From positions 124,001 through 188,000 of the forward strand of contig NZ_JAKNQH010000006.1 of NCBI RefSeq assembly GCF_022662305.1: DNA of 64,000 nucleotides. Reading direction: 5' to 3'. The notes under the pieces are model-generated. The model searched no databases. It was not told the origin of the DNA and was given only the letters and a program-made list of their open reading frames with translations. Source of the stretch: Sphingomonas sp. BAUL-RG-20F-R05-02 (GTDB taxonomy: Bacteria > Pseudomonadota > Alphaproteobacteria > Sphingomonadales > Sphingomonadaceae). Positions 26,469-35,215 of this stretch are shown one piece after another. How positions within the stretch are numbered: the first letter of the stretch is position 1; each line of letters starts with the position of its first letter. Made by a program: the position numbers and the translations under genes.

Positions 26469-26939
26469 GTGACAGGGTTTCTGGATAAACTGGCGGTGTG
26501 GCTGAACGGGCCGGCAAGTCCCGCGCCGGCACCGCCGCGCGCGGAGCCGCCGGCGCCCGCCGTGTCCGCTGACGATCCGCGCCTTCCCGACGCTTCCCGT
26601 CCGCTGGTGGCGCGGCTGCTCGCGCTGATAGCGGATATCGAGGCGCGCTCGCAGGGCGATGCGTTGATGGTATCGGCACTGACCGAGGTGCGGCAGATGC
26701 GCGACAGCCACCTGCCCCGCCTGATCGAAAGCTATGCCGAGATCCCGCCCGCGCACCGCGCCGAAATCTTCCGCCAGACCGGCCGATCCGCCAGCTACAA
26801 CCTCAACCAAGGGTTCGAGCGGATGATCGAGCGGGTCGAGACGCTGTCGCGGACGCTCGCGCAGGGCGATCTCGACAGTTTCGCCGACAATCTGAAGTTC
26901 ATCGAGACGCGCTACGGCAAGGACGACCCGCTGCGCTAG
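26469..26939 (+). CDS. Ter-cluster-associated helical protein, possibly XpaC-like
   Basis: The assignment is tentative. The 156-residue protein from GTG 26469 has no clear SD. A short amphipathic N-terminus ([13 protein letters not shown]) and a Pro/Ala linker lead to a helical domain with [32 protein letters not shown] and a C-terminal [11 protein letters not shown]. This resembles the C-terminal half of XpaC-type proteins, whose genes sit beside telA in Firmicutes, but shared residues are few. It follows the TelA-like gene by 74 bases on the same strand and overlaps the end of the convergent terD/E gene by 4 bases. Confidence 0.58.
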   Translation: MTGFLDKLAVWLNGPASPAPAPPRAEPPAPAVSADDPRLPDASRPLVARLLALIADIEARSQGDALMVSALTEVRQMRDSHLPRLIESYAEIPPAHRAEIFRQTGRSASYNLNQGFERMIERVETLSRTLAQGDLDSFADNLKFIETRYGKDDPLR

Positions 26940-27511
26940 ACGTTGACGCCGAACGACCGCGCGAGCGGGCCGAGGCCACCGGCGAAGCCCTGACCGATCG
27001 CCTTGAACTTCCATTCGCCATTGCTGCGGTACACCTCGCCGAAGATCATCGCCGTCTCGGTCGAGGCATCTTCCGACAGGTCGTAGCGGGCGATCTCGGC
27101 ACCGCCCTCGGCATTTACCACGCGAATGAACGCGTTGGAGACCATGCCGAAGTTCTGCCGCCGCGCGTCCGCCTCGTGGATCGTCACCGCGAAGCTCAGC
27201 CGCTGGATCTGCGCGGGGATCTTGTCGAGCGACACCATCACCACCTCGTCGTCGCCATCGCCGGCGCCAGTGCGGTTATCACCCTGGTGGACGACCGCGC
27301 CGCCGCCGCCGCGCGCATTGTTGTAGAAGACGAAGTCTTCGTCCGACCCGACCTTGCCGCCCTCCCCCAGCAGGAACACGCTGGCGTCGAGATCGAAGTC
27401 GCTGCCGTCCGTCATGCGCGTATCCCAGCCGAGCCCGACGCTGACCGCGGTCAGCCCGGGGACTTCCTTGCTGAGGCTGACGTTGCCGCCCTTGGTGAGT
27501 GAAACTGCCAT
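26936..27511 (-). CDS. TerD-family protein (TerD/TerE paralog 2)
   Basis: This 191-residue cytoplasmic TerD domain protein is linked to tellurite resistance and general membrane stress. The fold binds Ca2+ through acidic motifs. Visible family blocks are [51 protein letters not shown] and [20 protein letters not shown]. It is the last gene of the terZ-terA-DUF475-terD-terD run and begins 28 bases after the other paralog. The two differ mainly at the C-terminus. Which one corresponds to TerD or TerE cannot be decided from order alone. Confidence 0.92.
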   Translation of the reverse strand: MAVSLTKGGNVSLSKEVPGLTAVSVGLGWDTRMTDGSDFDLDASVFLLGEGGKVGSDEDFVFYNNARGGGGAVVHQGDNRTGAGDGDDEVVMVSLDKIPAQIQRLSFAVTIHEADARRQNFGMVSNAFIRVVNAEGGAEIARYDLSEDASTETAMIFGEVYRSNGEWKFKAIGQGFAGGLGPLARSFGVNV

Positions 27512-27539
27512 GTCGTGTCTCCCGTATCAGCCTCAAAAC

Positions 27540-28118
27540 TCAACCGACGTGAACGCCGTAATTGCGCGCGAGCGGCCCGAGCCCACCCTTATACCCCTGC
27601 CCGACGGCACGAAACTTCCACTCAGCCCCCAGGCGGTACACCTCGCCGAAGATCATTGCCGTCTCGGTCGAGGCATCCTCGGCGAGATCGTAGCGTGAGA
27701 TTTCGCGCCCCGTCGCGTCGTTGACGATGCGGATGAACGCGTTCGAGACCATGCCGAAACTCTGCCGACGCGCCTCGCCCTCGTGGATCGTCACGGTGAC
27801 TGCGATCTTCTGCACGCCCGCCGGCACACGGGTGAGATCGACCTTGATCGCCTCATCATCGCCCTCGCCCGCGCCGGTGCGGTTGTCGCCGGTATGCTCG
27901 ACCGCGCCGTCGCTGGAGCGCAGGTTGTTGTAGAAGATGAAGTCCTCATCGCCGCGCACCCGGTCGCCGGGGCCGAGCAGGAAGGCGCTGGCGTCCAGAT
28001 CGAAGTCGGCGCCATCGCTCATCCGCGTGTCCCAGCCGAGGCCGATCAGGATGCTGGTAAGTCCCGGCTCTTCCTTCGACAGGCTGATATTGCCGCCCTT
28101 GCTGAGACTGACCGACAT
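27540..28118 (-). CDS. TerD-family protein (TerD/TerE paralog 1)
   Basis: The 192-residue close paralog of the next gene has the TerD blocks [55 protein letters not shown] and [19 protein letters not shown]. The acidic DxDxDA and GDNRTG loops form the Ca2+-binding site of the family. It follows the DUF475 membrane protein gene by 9 bases, so it is surely cotranscribed. The pair may form mixed assemblies at the membrane with the TerC-like partner, as proposed for classical Ter systems. Confidence 0.92.
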   Translation of the reverse strand: MSVSLSKGGNISLSKEEPGLTSILIGLGWDTRMSDGADFDLDASAFLLGPGDRVRGDEDFIFYNNLRSSDGAVEHTGDNRTGAGEGDDEAIKVDLTRVPAGVQKIAVTVTIHEGEARRQSFGMVSNAFIRIVNDATGREISRYDLAEDASTETAMIFGEVYRLGAEWKFRAVGQGYKGGLGPLARNYGVHVG

Positions 28119-28127
28119 AGTGGCTCC

Positions 28128-29219
28128 TTAGCGATGAATATGGTCGCCGGTGGCGGTGACGACGTCGCACGCCTCCGCCCGATTGCTCCGCACCGAGGCG
28201 AGGAAGGCGAGACCGATGAACGCCGCGCCGATCAGCCCGGTAACGGTTTCCGGAATTTCGAAGCGAACCGACAGCAGCATGATCGCCGCCAACGCGACGA
28301 TCGCATAAAAGGCTCCGTGTTCGAGGAAGCGATATTCGGTAAGCGTGCCGCGATCGACCAGCATCACCGTCATCGACCGCACGAACATCGCACCGATGCC
28401 GAGGCCAAGCGCGATGATGAACAGGTTGTTCGAGAGGGCGAACGCGCCGATCACGCCATCGAACGAGAAGCTGGCGTCGAGCACTTCGAGGTACAGGAAC
28501 GCCGCCAGACCCGCCTTGGCGACGGCAGCGGTCGCGGCGGTCGCCCCATCCGAACCCTCTGCGTCGTCGTCGCTCTCCAGCACGGAGCCGATCGCCTGCA
28601 CCGCGATGTACGCGACCAGTCCGAAGATGCCGGCGGCGATGAACGTCATCGCGTCCGCCGGCGCGATCAGCCGCGAGATGCCGTACAGCGCCAGCAGCAC
28701 CAAGCCGATCGCCAGCCCCGAAATCTGCGACAATGCGCCGAGCGGCCGTTCGATCAGGCCGATCCAGTTCAGGTGCTTGTCCTCATCAAGGAAGAAGGTC
28801 AGCCCGACCATGCCGAGGAACGCGCCGCCGAACCCGGAAATGCCGACATGCGCGCCGGTGATGATGCGCTCGTAATTGACCGGGTCGGTCGCGGCGAGCT
28901 TGAGCGCGTCGATCGGCCCCAGGTGCGCGGCGATGCCGACGATCACCAGCGGGAACACGATCCGCATCCCGAACACGGCGATGATGATGCCCCAGGTAAG
29001 GAAACGTCGCCGCCACTTGGCATCCATGTCGCGCAGCACGGTCGCGTTGACGACGGCATTGTCGAACGACAGCGACGTCTCCAGCACGCCGAGCACGAGG
29101 ATGATCCACAACACGCCGAGCGTACCGGCGATGTCATGCGTGATCTCCCAGCCGAGCCACGCGCCGATGGCGAGGCACAGCATTGTGAAGATCAGCGATC
29201 CCTTGAAATATTTGAACAC
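28128..29219 (-). CDS. TerC-superfamily integral membrane protein (DUF475)
   Basis: This polytopic inner-membrane protein is about 363 residues long from GTG 29219. That start gives MFKYFKGSLIFTMLC, the usual DUF475 opening, after a GGGGGG-type SD. The longer frame to ATG 29270 would overlap terA by 17 bases. Two inverted-topology halves carry the family acidic motifs LETSLSFDNAVVNATVL and LEVLDASFSFDGVIGAFAL within membrane helices, with an acidic loop (ESDDDAEGSD) between. TerC relatives are implicated in metal-ion (Mn2+) export and in anchoring TerD proteins. It lies between terA and the terD paralogs, in the place of terC. Confidence 0.88.
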   Translation of the reverse strand: MFKYFKGSLIFTMLCLAIGAWLGWEITHDIAGTLGVLWIILVLGVLETSLSFDNAVVNATVLRDMDAKWRRRFLTWGIIIAVFGMRIVFPLVIVGIAAHLGPIDALKLAATDPVNYERIITGAHVGISGFGGAFLGMVGLTFFLDEDKHLNWIGLIERPLGALSQISGLAIGLVLLALYGISRLIAPADAMTFIAAGIFGLVAYIAVQAIGSVLESDDDAEGSDGATAATAAVAKAGLAAFLYLEVLDASFSFDGVIGAFALSNNLFIIALGLGIGAMFVRSMTVMLVDRGTLTEYRFLEHGAFYAIVALAAIMLLSVRFEIPETVTGLIGAAFIGLAFLASVRSNRAEACDVVTATGDHIHR

Positions 29220-29253
29220 GTCTACCCCCCGGTTTCGCCGCGTGACGCGGCCT

Positions 29254-30420
29254 TCAATCCTTGCGGCCATGGACCCATTGCAGCCCCCAGCCCAGCGTTT
29301 CGTCGAGCATACGCTGGTCGCGCATGTAATCGACGATGCGGGTCAGCCGCACGCGGCCACCGTCATTCTCGATCAGCACGACGCCACACAGCCGGTGATC
29401 GTTCCGCCCCTCCGTCAAGCGCAGCTCGATCGGCGGTTGGTCCGGCATCGTCACCAGCACCACGCCATCGGTCTGCTGCCAGTTGGGCACACCCGCATAG
29501 ATCGTCGCAAACACCGCGACGCGGCGGATGTCCGGCCAGTGCGCGCCGTTGATGCGCAGCGTCTCGCCTTGCGACACGTCGCCGGTGCGATCGTCCCCCG
29601 ACAGTGCGACGAAGGGCGCCTGTGCGAACGACCCGAACGCGCGGCCGACCGCCTGCACCGCGCCCCTGCGACCATCGGCAAGCTCGAACAGGCAGCCGAG
29701 ATCGAGGTCAATCGCGCCGCCGCCGAACAGCCCGCGTCGCCCGCGCGACCAGTTGAGGTTGACGGTAATCTCGCCGAAACTTGCGCCGCGCTTTTCGAGA
29801 CTGACGGTCTGGCCGCGCTTCTCCAGCGTCACCTTCGCAAGGTTGACCGTGCGCGGCGGCGGCGGCGGAACTGGCGTTGGGGCAGCAACGTCCGCCACGT
29901 CGATCCCGAACGAGCGCGCGAGTGGGGCTAGGCCGCCATCGAAACCCTGGCCGACCGCGCGGAACTTCCACTGGCCGGCGCGGCGGTACAGTTCGCCGAA
30001 CACCATCGCCGCTTCGCTCGCATCGGCCAATGCCGGGCGGAACCGCACCGCGGGTACGGTGCCGGATGCGGCCACGGTGATCTCCGCGCCATCGATCCGC
30101 GCCAGCGTCAACCCACGCGCGCCGGCGGTGTCGATCGTCACGCAGAACACGATCCGCTCGACCATATCGGGGAGCGTTGCGGGTTCGACGGTGAACCGGC
30201 CCTGCCCTGCCGACGCGACGAAGCGCACCGCGCCACTCGCCCCTTCCGGCTGGTTGTAGAACACCATGTCGGCGTCACCCCGCACCCGGCCGACGGCGTC
30301 GAGCAGAAACGCGGAGACGTCGACCGCCACGCCCCCGGCCTGCGGCCACGCGAGCGTAACCGTCAGCGCCGACGCGGGCACGGGCACGGGCGCGTTGCCG
30401 CCGCGTTGCAGATCGCTCAT
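29254..30420 (-). CDS. terA: TerA-like two-domain TerD-family protein
   Basis: The 388 residues equal the usual TerA length. The N-terminal TerD-like half (VTLAWPQAGGVAVDVSAFLL, MVFGELYRRAGQWKFRAVG) lacks the GDNRTG loop and is probably a weak or non-Ca2+ domain. A proline linker (PTPVPPPPPRTV) joins the C-terminal half, which has ITVNLNWSRG, IDLDLGCLFEL and ALSGDDRTGDVSQGE. TerA modulates the ter stress response in classical clusters. It stands between terZ and the TerC-like gene, the canonical order; terB is missing from the run. Confidence 0.85.
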   Translation of the reverse strand: MSDLQRGGNAPVPVPASALTVTLAWPQAGGVAVDVSAFLLDAVGRVRGDADMVFYNQPEGASGAVRFVASAGQGRFTVEPATLPDMVERIVFCVTIDTAGARGLTLARIDGAEITVAASGTVPAVRFRPALADASEAAMVFGELYRRAGQWKFRAVGQGFDGGLAPLARSFGIDVADVAAPTPVPPPPPRTVNLAKVTLEKRGQTVSLEKRGASFGEITVNLNWSRGRRGLFGGGAIDLDLGCLFELADGRRGAVQAVGRAFGSFAQAPFVALSGDDRTGDVSQGETLRINGAHWPDIRRVAVFATIYAGVPNWQQTDGVVLVTMPDQPPIELRLTEGRNDHRLCGVVLIENDGGRVRLTRIVDYMRDQRMLDETLGWGLQWVHGRKD

Positions 30421-30451
30421 GCGGCCGCCCTCCGGAGCATCGCGCGCCGCA

Positions 30452-31033
30452 TCACAGCGTCGCGAGGATATTGCCCATCATGTCCTTGAAGGTGCGACCG
30501 GTGGTGCGCTCACCCAGCGCCTTCATCTCCCAGCCGCCGCCGGCGCGGGACAGCTTGGCCATCACCTGGCCGGTATGCGCGCCCGAGCCGGTCAGGTCAT
30601 AGCGCGCGAGTTCCTTGCCCATCGTCGTATCGACCACGCGACAATAGGCGTTGGCGATCCGGTCGAAGCTGTCGCCGGTGAAGCTGTTGACGGTAAACAC
30701 CAGCGTCTCCACCTTCGGCGGCAAACGCGTGAGATCGACGTTGATCGTCTCGTCATCGCCGTCGCCCGCGCCGGTGCGGTTGTCGCCACTGTGGACGATG
30801 CTGCCGTCATGGCTGGAAAGCTGCCGGAACCACACCTGATCGACCAGCGTGCGCTGCCCGTCGAACATCAGGCACGATGCGTCGAGATCGATATCGCCGC
30901 CACCGCCGCCGAACAGGCCGAGCAGACCCTTGGCCTTGCGCACGTCCCAGCCCAGACCCATCGCGACGTGCGTCAGCGTGCCGCCGCCCGATTTCTCCAG
31001 CCGTACCGACTGGCCTTTTTGCAGACTTACCAA
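30452..31033 (-). CDS. terZ: TerZ-like TerD-family protein
   Basis: The protein has 193 residues and is the first gene of the ter run. The TerZ-type features are the opening MVSLQKGQSVRLEK, the extended insertion [36 protein letters not shown] and FTVNSFTGDSFDRIANAYCRVVD. The C-terminus, RTFKDMMGNI, also resembles TerZ more than TerD or TerE. The acidic loops are intact for Ca2+. terA starts 31 bases downstream. The promoter should lie in the 98-base gap shared with the end of the 1,280-residue LamG gene; no clear box was identified. Confidence 0.88.
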   Translation of the reverse strand: MVSLQKGQSVRLEKSGGGTLTHVAMGLGWDVRKAKGLLGLFGGGGGDIDLDASCLMFDGQRTLVDQVWFRQLSSHDGSIVHSGDNRTGAGDGDDETINVDLTRLPPKVETLVFTVNSFTGDSFDRIANAYCRVVDTTMGKELARYDLTGSGAHTGQVMAKLSRAGGGWEMKALGERTTGRTFKDMMGNILATL

Positions 31034-31131
31034 GCGGCTTCTCCGTAAACGGCCGGCACGGTCGCCGGGTGTGTCACAGGACTATGGCAATGCCGCCGGG
31101 CTCGCAAGACGGTTCGGTCACGCGCGGGTCG

Positions 31132-34100
31132 CTACCGCACGAGCGGCACCACGTTGTTGAGCATCGTCACCTCCGGCGCATCCCCGGCCAGCGCCACCCG
31201 CACGGACAGCCCGCCCGCAGCTTGCGCCGGAATCGACAGCCGCACCGCCGCCGTCTTCGGCAGCAGATCGAGCGGCGCGGCGAGCGGCGGGATGGCCGCG
31301 CTCGCCAGCACGCGCCCGCTTGCATCGATCAGGCTGGCGGTGCCGCCCGGTACGGGCCGGGCACCAAGGCTGTGCACCGTGACGTTCACGCGCGCGCCCC
31401 GCACCGTTACGTCATCCACGCCGATGCCGAGATCGGCGCGCTCCGTCACTGGCGCACCGGGGCGGGTGAGCTGGAAATCATAGACGGTGGTGGTGCCGGG
31501 CGCGAACGCGACATCGACGCCGACGCTTCGCTCCAGCGTCAGCGAGGTGGACGGACCCGTCGCCAACAGCGTCTTGCCGGAGTCGACACTCGTCGCGCGG
31601 GTCATCGACCATGTGCCGGCGGTCACGTCCCAGCCGGTCATGCGTGCGTTTTGCACATGGTCGCTGCGGTTGTAGGCGAGCACGCGGAAGTGATCGGGCG
31701 TGGCGCCGGGCAGCAGGATCGCGACCTGTTCGGCCCCGCCGGCTTCCGCGAAGCGCCAGCTGACGGTGTGGCCGGGCCACTCCTGCCCGCGCACCAGCGC
31801 GATCCCGCCGAGCCGTTCGCGCTGGAGGATATCCATCGCCGATTCCACGCGGTCGGTCCACCAATGCCCCTCGGTCATCATGTAGAACCGCTGCGTCTTG
31901 GTGGTGATCGAGTCCGCGTGCAGCCGTTCGAGCGTGGCGAGATCGCCGTTCGCCTGCCAGCCGACATAGCGCGAATACGGATCGCTGCCGGCTTTGCCGA
32001 GGATAGTCTGCCGCCACGCCGCGCCCTGCGGCGCCAGCGCGAGCGCATCCTCGTTGATCGCGGCCAGCGTGCCGGTGCCGGTCTTGGCGACGCGCGCCAC
32101 GATCGGGCGGAGGTACTTGGCGTCGCCGCTCAGGCGGAACGCGCCCCATGCGGTCTGCATCGGCGTTTCGATCCCGCCGCCATCGCCGACCCGCTCGGCA
32201 TCGGTCTTCCAGTTGATCTCGTTAGGAAAGCTCCAGCCGCCATCCGCGCCCTGCTTGCCGTGGGCGAGCCAGCCGTCCATCACCCCGGTCACCTGCCTTT
32301 TGGCCGCCGGATTGCCGTTGTAGAGGCCGACCAGCATCGCCGGTTGCAGCATGTTGAACGCATAGGGCTTCTGCCACGACCACGGATCGTCGCGGTAGAT
32401 CTTCCGCGCGCCGTACCAGCTCGATGCGAAATGCATGTGCCCGGCCGGGTTGACCAGCAGCACGTTGCGCATCGCGCGCACCGTATCCATCAGCCGCTCG
32501 ACCGCTTTGGGTTCGCCCCAGTTGAGATAGAGCCGCTCGCCGTTGGAGTTGATCCCCTCCTCATAGGTGTGGAGTTCGTCGGTGGTGATATAGCCGAGGC
32601 CATCGACCATCATGCCGTTGCGGTACACCGCGTCAGACAGCGCGCGGAGCGAGGCGTTGATCTTGTCCGGCTCGACCCCCATCAGCGCGAGACCGGGCCA
32701 TTGTTCGGTCAGGTCGGTATCGTCGGAAATGCCCCCGCCGAAATCCCCGTACGGAACTTGACGCTTGTCGATCCACCAATCAACGAACTGTTGGGACAGC
32801 TTGAGGTCCTCAAGTTGGCGGAACGCCCATAGCGGCGTGCCCGCCGGTGCCGCCGCCAGCGTGACCGGCGGCGCGTCCTCGGGGCGATAGTCGATGTCCG
32901 ACCAATAGGTCCGCGCCAGCGCATTGTCGGGATCGACGCGCAACAGGTCGCTGATGTCCGCGAACACGCGCGCATACAGCCCCTCGCGTTTGGAGGCGGT
33001 ATGTTCCTCGACGAGGAAGCCCCAATTGTCCTTCACCTGGTTGAACCGATCGGCGACATGCTCGGCCAGCGCCTCGGCACGCGGTTTGAAGACGAGGCGA
33101 AGCTTGGCGCCCGACAGGCTATGCGCGTCGAAATCCTGTGCGGCGGAGGCGATGCTGAGCCAAAGGCTGTTCTTCGGCAGGATACGATCGCGCAGATCGA
33201 GCCACAGCGTGCGCGCCTCGCCCGGACGCACCGATACCGACACGTCGATCATGTCGCGCCCCGGCCACAGCGGGTCCTTCACGCGGATGTTGAGCGGCAC
33301 GAGACCATGCGCATCGGGCGTGAGCTTCATCGCCGGCAGGTCGATGGCGATACCGTCGAGCCCATCATGCAGGTTCTGCCAGCCGTAGTCCCACGCGCGG
33401 GCGAGCGGTTTGTCGGGATCGGCATCGGCGAAGTTGGACGGGATGAGGATGTGGACGATCGGCATCGCGTGCGCCCCGCGCTGCACCGTCCCGCTGGCAC
33501 CGGCGGCACCGGCGCCGATCGCCGCCTTCACGCCCGCGCTCGGCAGCGCGAGCACGGTCGAGCGCTCGTCGGGTGCGAACCGGCCGGCGATGAACGCGTT
33601 GAGCGGGGCGAGCGCGGCGAGATCGGGTGCGGCGTCGGCATTGATCGTGTAGGAGAGCTTGAAGCTGCCGGTGGGTTCCGTGCCCGCACCGACGTCATAG
33701 GCCCAGAGTTCCTGAATCGGCTGTTCCTGCATCTGGTTGATGAAGGACAGCGTGCCGCCAGTGCGGGGCGCGAAACTGTCGACACTGCGCACGACACCCT
33801 TGGCCCGGGTGGCGAGCGTCTTGCCGGACCATTCCAGCGTGCCATACGCGGCGCCCCGGATCTCGACGCGGTTGACGGTTTCGCCCGGCGGCACGGTTAG
33901 GTCGTAGCGCTTGCCGCCCTCGACATAAACGTTCCAGTCGGGCAGCTCGAAATAATCGTCGCGACCAGGCAGCCGCGAGCGGTTGTAGACGCCGGGCCAT
34001 GTCGTTTCGGCGATGCCGTCGACGCCCTTCCACATCCACTCCTTCAAGTCCTTGGCGTCGGCGAACTCGACCTTGCGGATGCGCGTGACCGGATCGACCA

Positions 34101-34974
34101 GCGGCGGCGGGGCGGCGTGGTCCCAGCCATAGCGGTGCAACCATGCCGTGCGGCGCAGGCGTGTATCGTCAGCGGGATCAACAGGCGGCTCACCCTTGGC
34201 GGCGAGCGCGGCGATGCCGGCGTCGCCCAGCATGTGATCGTAGACGCGGATCTCGTCGAGATCGCTGCCGCGCATGAAGTTATAGCGGCTCTGCACCTGA
34301 TGCGGCGACATGACGCGCCCGGCCAGCCCGAACTGGTCGAGCCCCGCGTCGAGATCGGACACCTGATCCTTGCGCGCGACCGGCTTGCCGTCGACATACA
34401 GCCGCACGCCCGCCGTCTCGTCCCATGCGAAGGCGATGTGGTGCCAAGCATCCGCTGCGGGCAGGTCCGGCATTCGCCACGAGACGCGCACGCGCGACAG
34501 ATTGGCGTCGGTAACGAAGGCGTCGAAACCATGGCCGTTCCAATCGATCCGCAGGAACGCCATGTCCCAACTGCTATGATCTGCGAAACCGGTGCGGAAG
34601 ATCACGAACGGCGCCTCTCCCACCGGCTGCCGCGCGCGCCAGAAGAAGCTGAGCGTGCCGCGCGCCGCGCGCATGTTGCCGGGCGCGCGCCATGCGACAT
34701 AGCCGTCATCCGCCCAGCGCGCCGCACCGCCGATCGCGCCATCGGGCACGACCGTGACGCCGCTGCGGAAATTGGGCACGGGATCGCCCGCCGCGACATC
34801 GGCGGTCATGCTCTTGTCTGCGGAAACGCGGAACAGCAACCCGGTGGGATCTGCCGCGCGCGCCTGCGCGGCGGCCGGCATGGCGGCGATGACGAGCAGA
34901 CTGGCGCACGCCGACAGGGCCGTGCGACTGGTCGCGCGCAATGGCTGCGGACCCTTGCCTCCGATGGTTTTCAC
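31132..34974 (-). CDS. Giant secreted LamG-domain protein, probable polysaccharide-active enzyme
   Basis: The protein has about 1,280 residues from GTG 34974, which follows GGGGAG at a 6-base spacing and opens a signal peptide (RTALSACASLLVIAAMPAAAQA). ATG 35010 is the longer choice. Residues of roughly 45-270 form a LamG/concanavalin A-like jelly roll (GTLSFFWRARQPVG, WHHIAFAWDETAGVRLYVDG, LDEIRVYD). A beta-rich middle follows. From about residue 700 the sequence is helical and aromatic (GLGYITTDELHTYEEG, GHMHFASSWYGARKIY, GGWSFPNEINWKTD), resembling an alpha/alpha toroid of lyases or hydrolases. The C-terminus is a CARDB-like beta domain. No family was recognised. Divergent esterase and LamG neighbours suggest pectin or hemicellulose work. 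Confidence 0.78.
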   Translation of the reverse strand: MKTIGGKGPQPLRATSRTALSACASLLVIAAMPAAAQARAADPTGLLFRVSADKSMTADVAAGDPVPNFRSGVTVVPDGAIGGAARWADDGYVAWRAPGNMRAARGTLSFFWRARQPVGEAPFVIFRTGFADHSSWDMAFLRIDWNGHGFDAFVTDANLSRVRVSWRMPDLPAADAWHHIAFAWDETAGVRLYVDGKPVARKDQVSDLDAGLDQFGLAGRVMSPHQVQSRYNFMRGSDLDEIRVYDHMLGDAGIAALAAKGEPPVDPADDTRLRRTAWLHRYGWDHAAPPPLVDPVTRIRKVEFADAKDLKEWMWKGVDGIAETTWPGVYNRSRLPGRDDYFELPDWNVYVEGGKRYDLTVPPGETVNRVEIRGAAYGTLEWSGKTLATRAKGVVRSVDSFAPRTGGTLSFINQMQEQPIQELWAYDVGAGTEPTGSFKLSYTINADAAPDLAALAPLNAFIAGRFAPDERSTVLALPSAGVKAAIGAGAAGASGTVQRGAHAMPIVHILIPSNFADADPDKPLARAWDYGWQNLHDGLDGIAIDLPAMKLTPDAHGLVPLNIRVKDPLWPGRDMIDVSVSVRPGEARTLWLDLRDRILPKNSLWLSIASAAQDFDAHSLSGAKLRLVFKPRAEALAEHVADRFNQVKDNWGFLVEEHTASKREGLYARVFADISDLLRVDPDNALARTYWSDIDYRPEDAPPVTLAAAPAGTPLWAFRQLEDLKLSQQFVDWWIDKRQVPYGDFGGGISDDTDLTEQWPGLALMGVEPDKINASLRALSDAVYRNGMMVDGLGYITTDELHTYEEGINSNGERLYLNWGEPKAVERLMDTVRAMRNVLLVNPAGHMHFASSWYGARKIYRDDPWSWQKPYAFNMLQPAMLVGLYNGNPAAKRQVTGVMDGWLAHGKQGADGGWSFPNEINWKTDAERVGDGGGIETPMQTAWGAFRLSGDAKYLRPIVARVAKTGTGTLAAINEDALALAPQGAAWRQTILGKAGSDPYSRYVGWQANGDLATLERLHADSITTKTQRFYMMTEGHWWTDRVESAMDILQRERLGGIALVRGQEWPGHTVSWRFAEAGGAEQVAILLPGATPDHFRVLAYNRSDHVQNARMTGWDVTAGTWSMTRATSVDSGKTLLATGPSTSLTLERSVGVDVAFAPGTTTVYDFQLTRPGAPVTERADLGIGVDDVTVRGARVNVTVHSLGARPVPGGTASLIDASGRVLASAAIPPLAAPLDLLPKTAAVRLSIPAQAAGGLSVRVALAGDAPEVTMLNNVVPLVR

Positions 34975-35092
34975 GGGCCTCTCCCCTCGCTTTATAGAGA
35001 GCGACGACACCGCTGCGTCTGGCGAACCCTATATGGTTTGCCGGACCGTGTGGCTGGCACCCTCTCCTGTTCTGCCACCATCATGCCCAAAT

Positions 35093-35110
35093 TTGGAAAC
35101 CGGTGTCAAC
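35093..35110. promoter_or_regulatory. Operator-like site 1, ACCGGT core
   Basis: TTGGAAACCGGTGTCAAC is an imperfect palindrome centred on CCGG, 119 bases before the LamG start. Its right part ACCGGTGTCAAC (35099-35110) is the exact reverse complement of 35159-35170. The form fits LacI/GntR-type operators of carbohydrate loci; the regulator is not in the window. Confidence 0.5.
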
Positions 35111-35158
35111 ACAGCGAGTGGCGATCTGGTTGTAGCGCGAGTCACGGTTGCCAAACTC

Positions 35159-35174
35159 GTTGACACCGGTCACC
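35159..35174. promoter_or_regulatory. Operator-like site 2, ACCGGT core
   Basis: GTTGACACCGGTCACC lies 41 bases before the preferred esterase start (35216). The 12 bases 35159-35170 are the exact inverse of 35099-35110, and 48 bases separate the two. Together the sites may control both divergent genes, perhaps by looping. Confidence 0.5.
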
Positions 35175-35215
35175 ATAGGGTCAGGCCGGCAACACGGCGC
35201 GAGAGGAAAATGGCT

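Noticed and set aside
30877..32832. 651-codon plus-strand frame opposite the giant LamG gene
   Set aside because: Composition is Arg/Gly/His-rich without start signal or motif. The minus frame has a signal peptide and LamG pattern.
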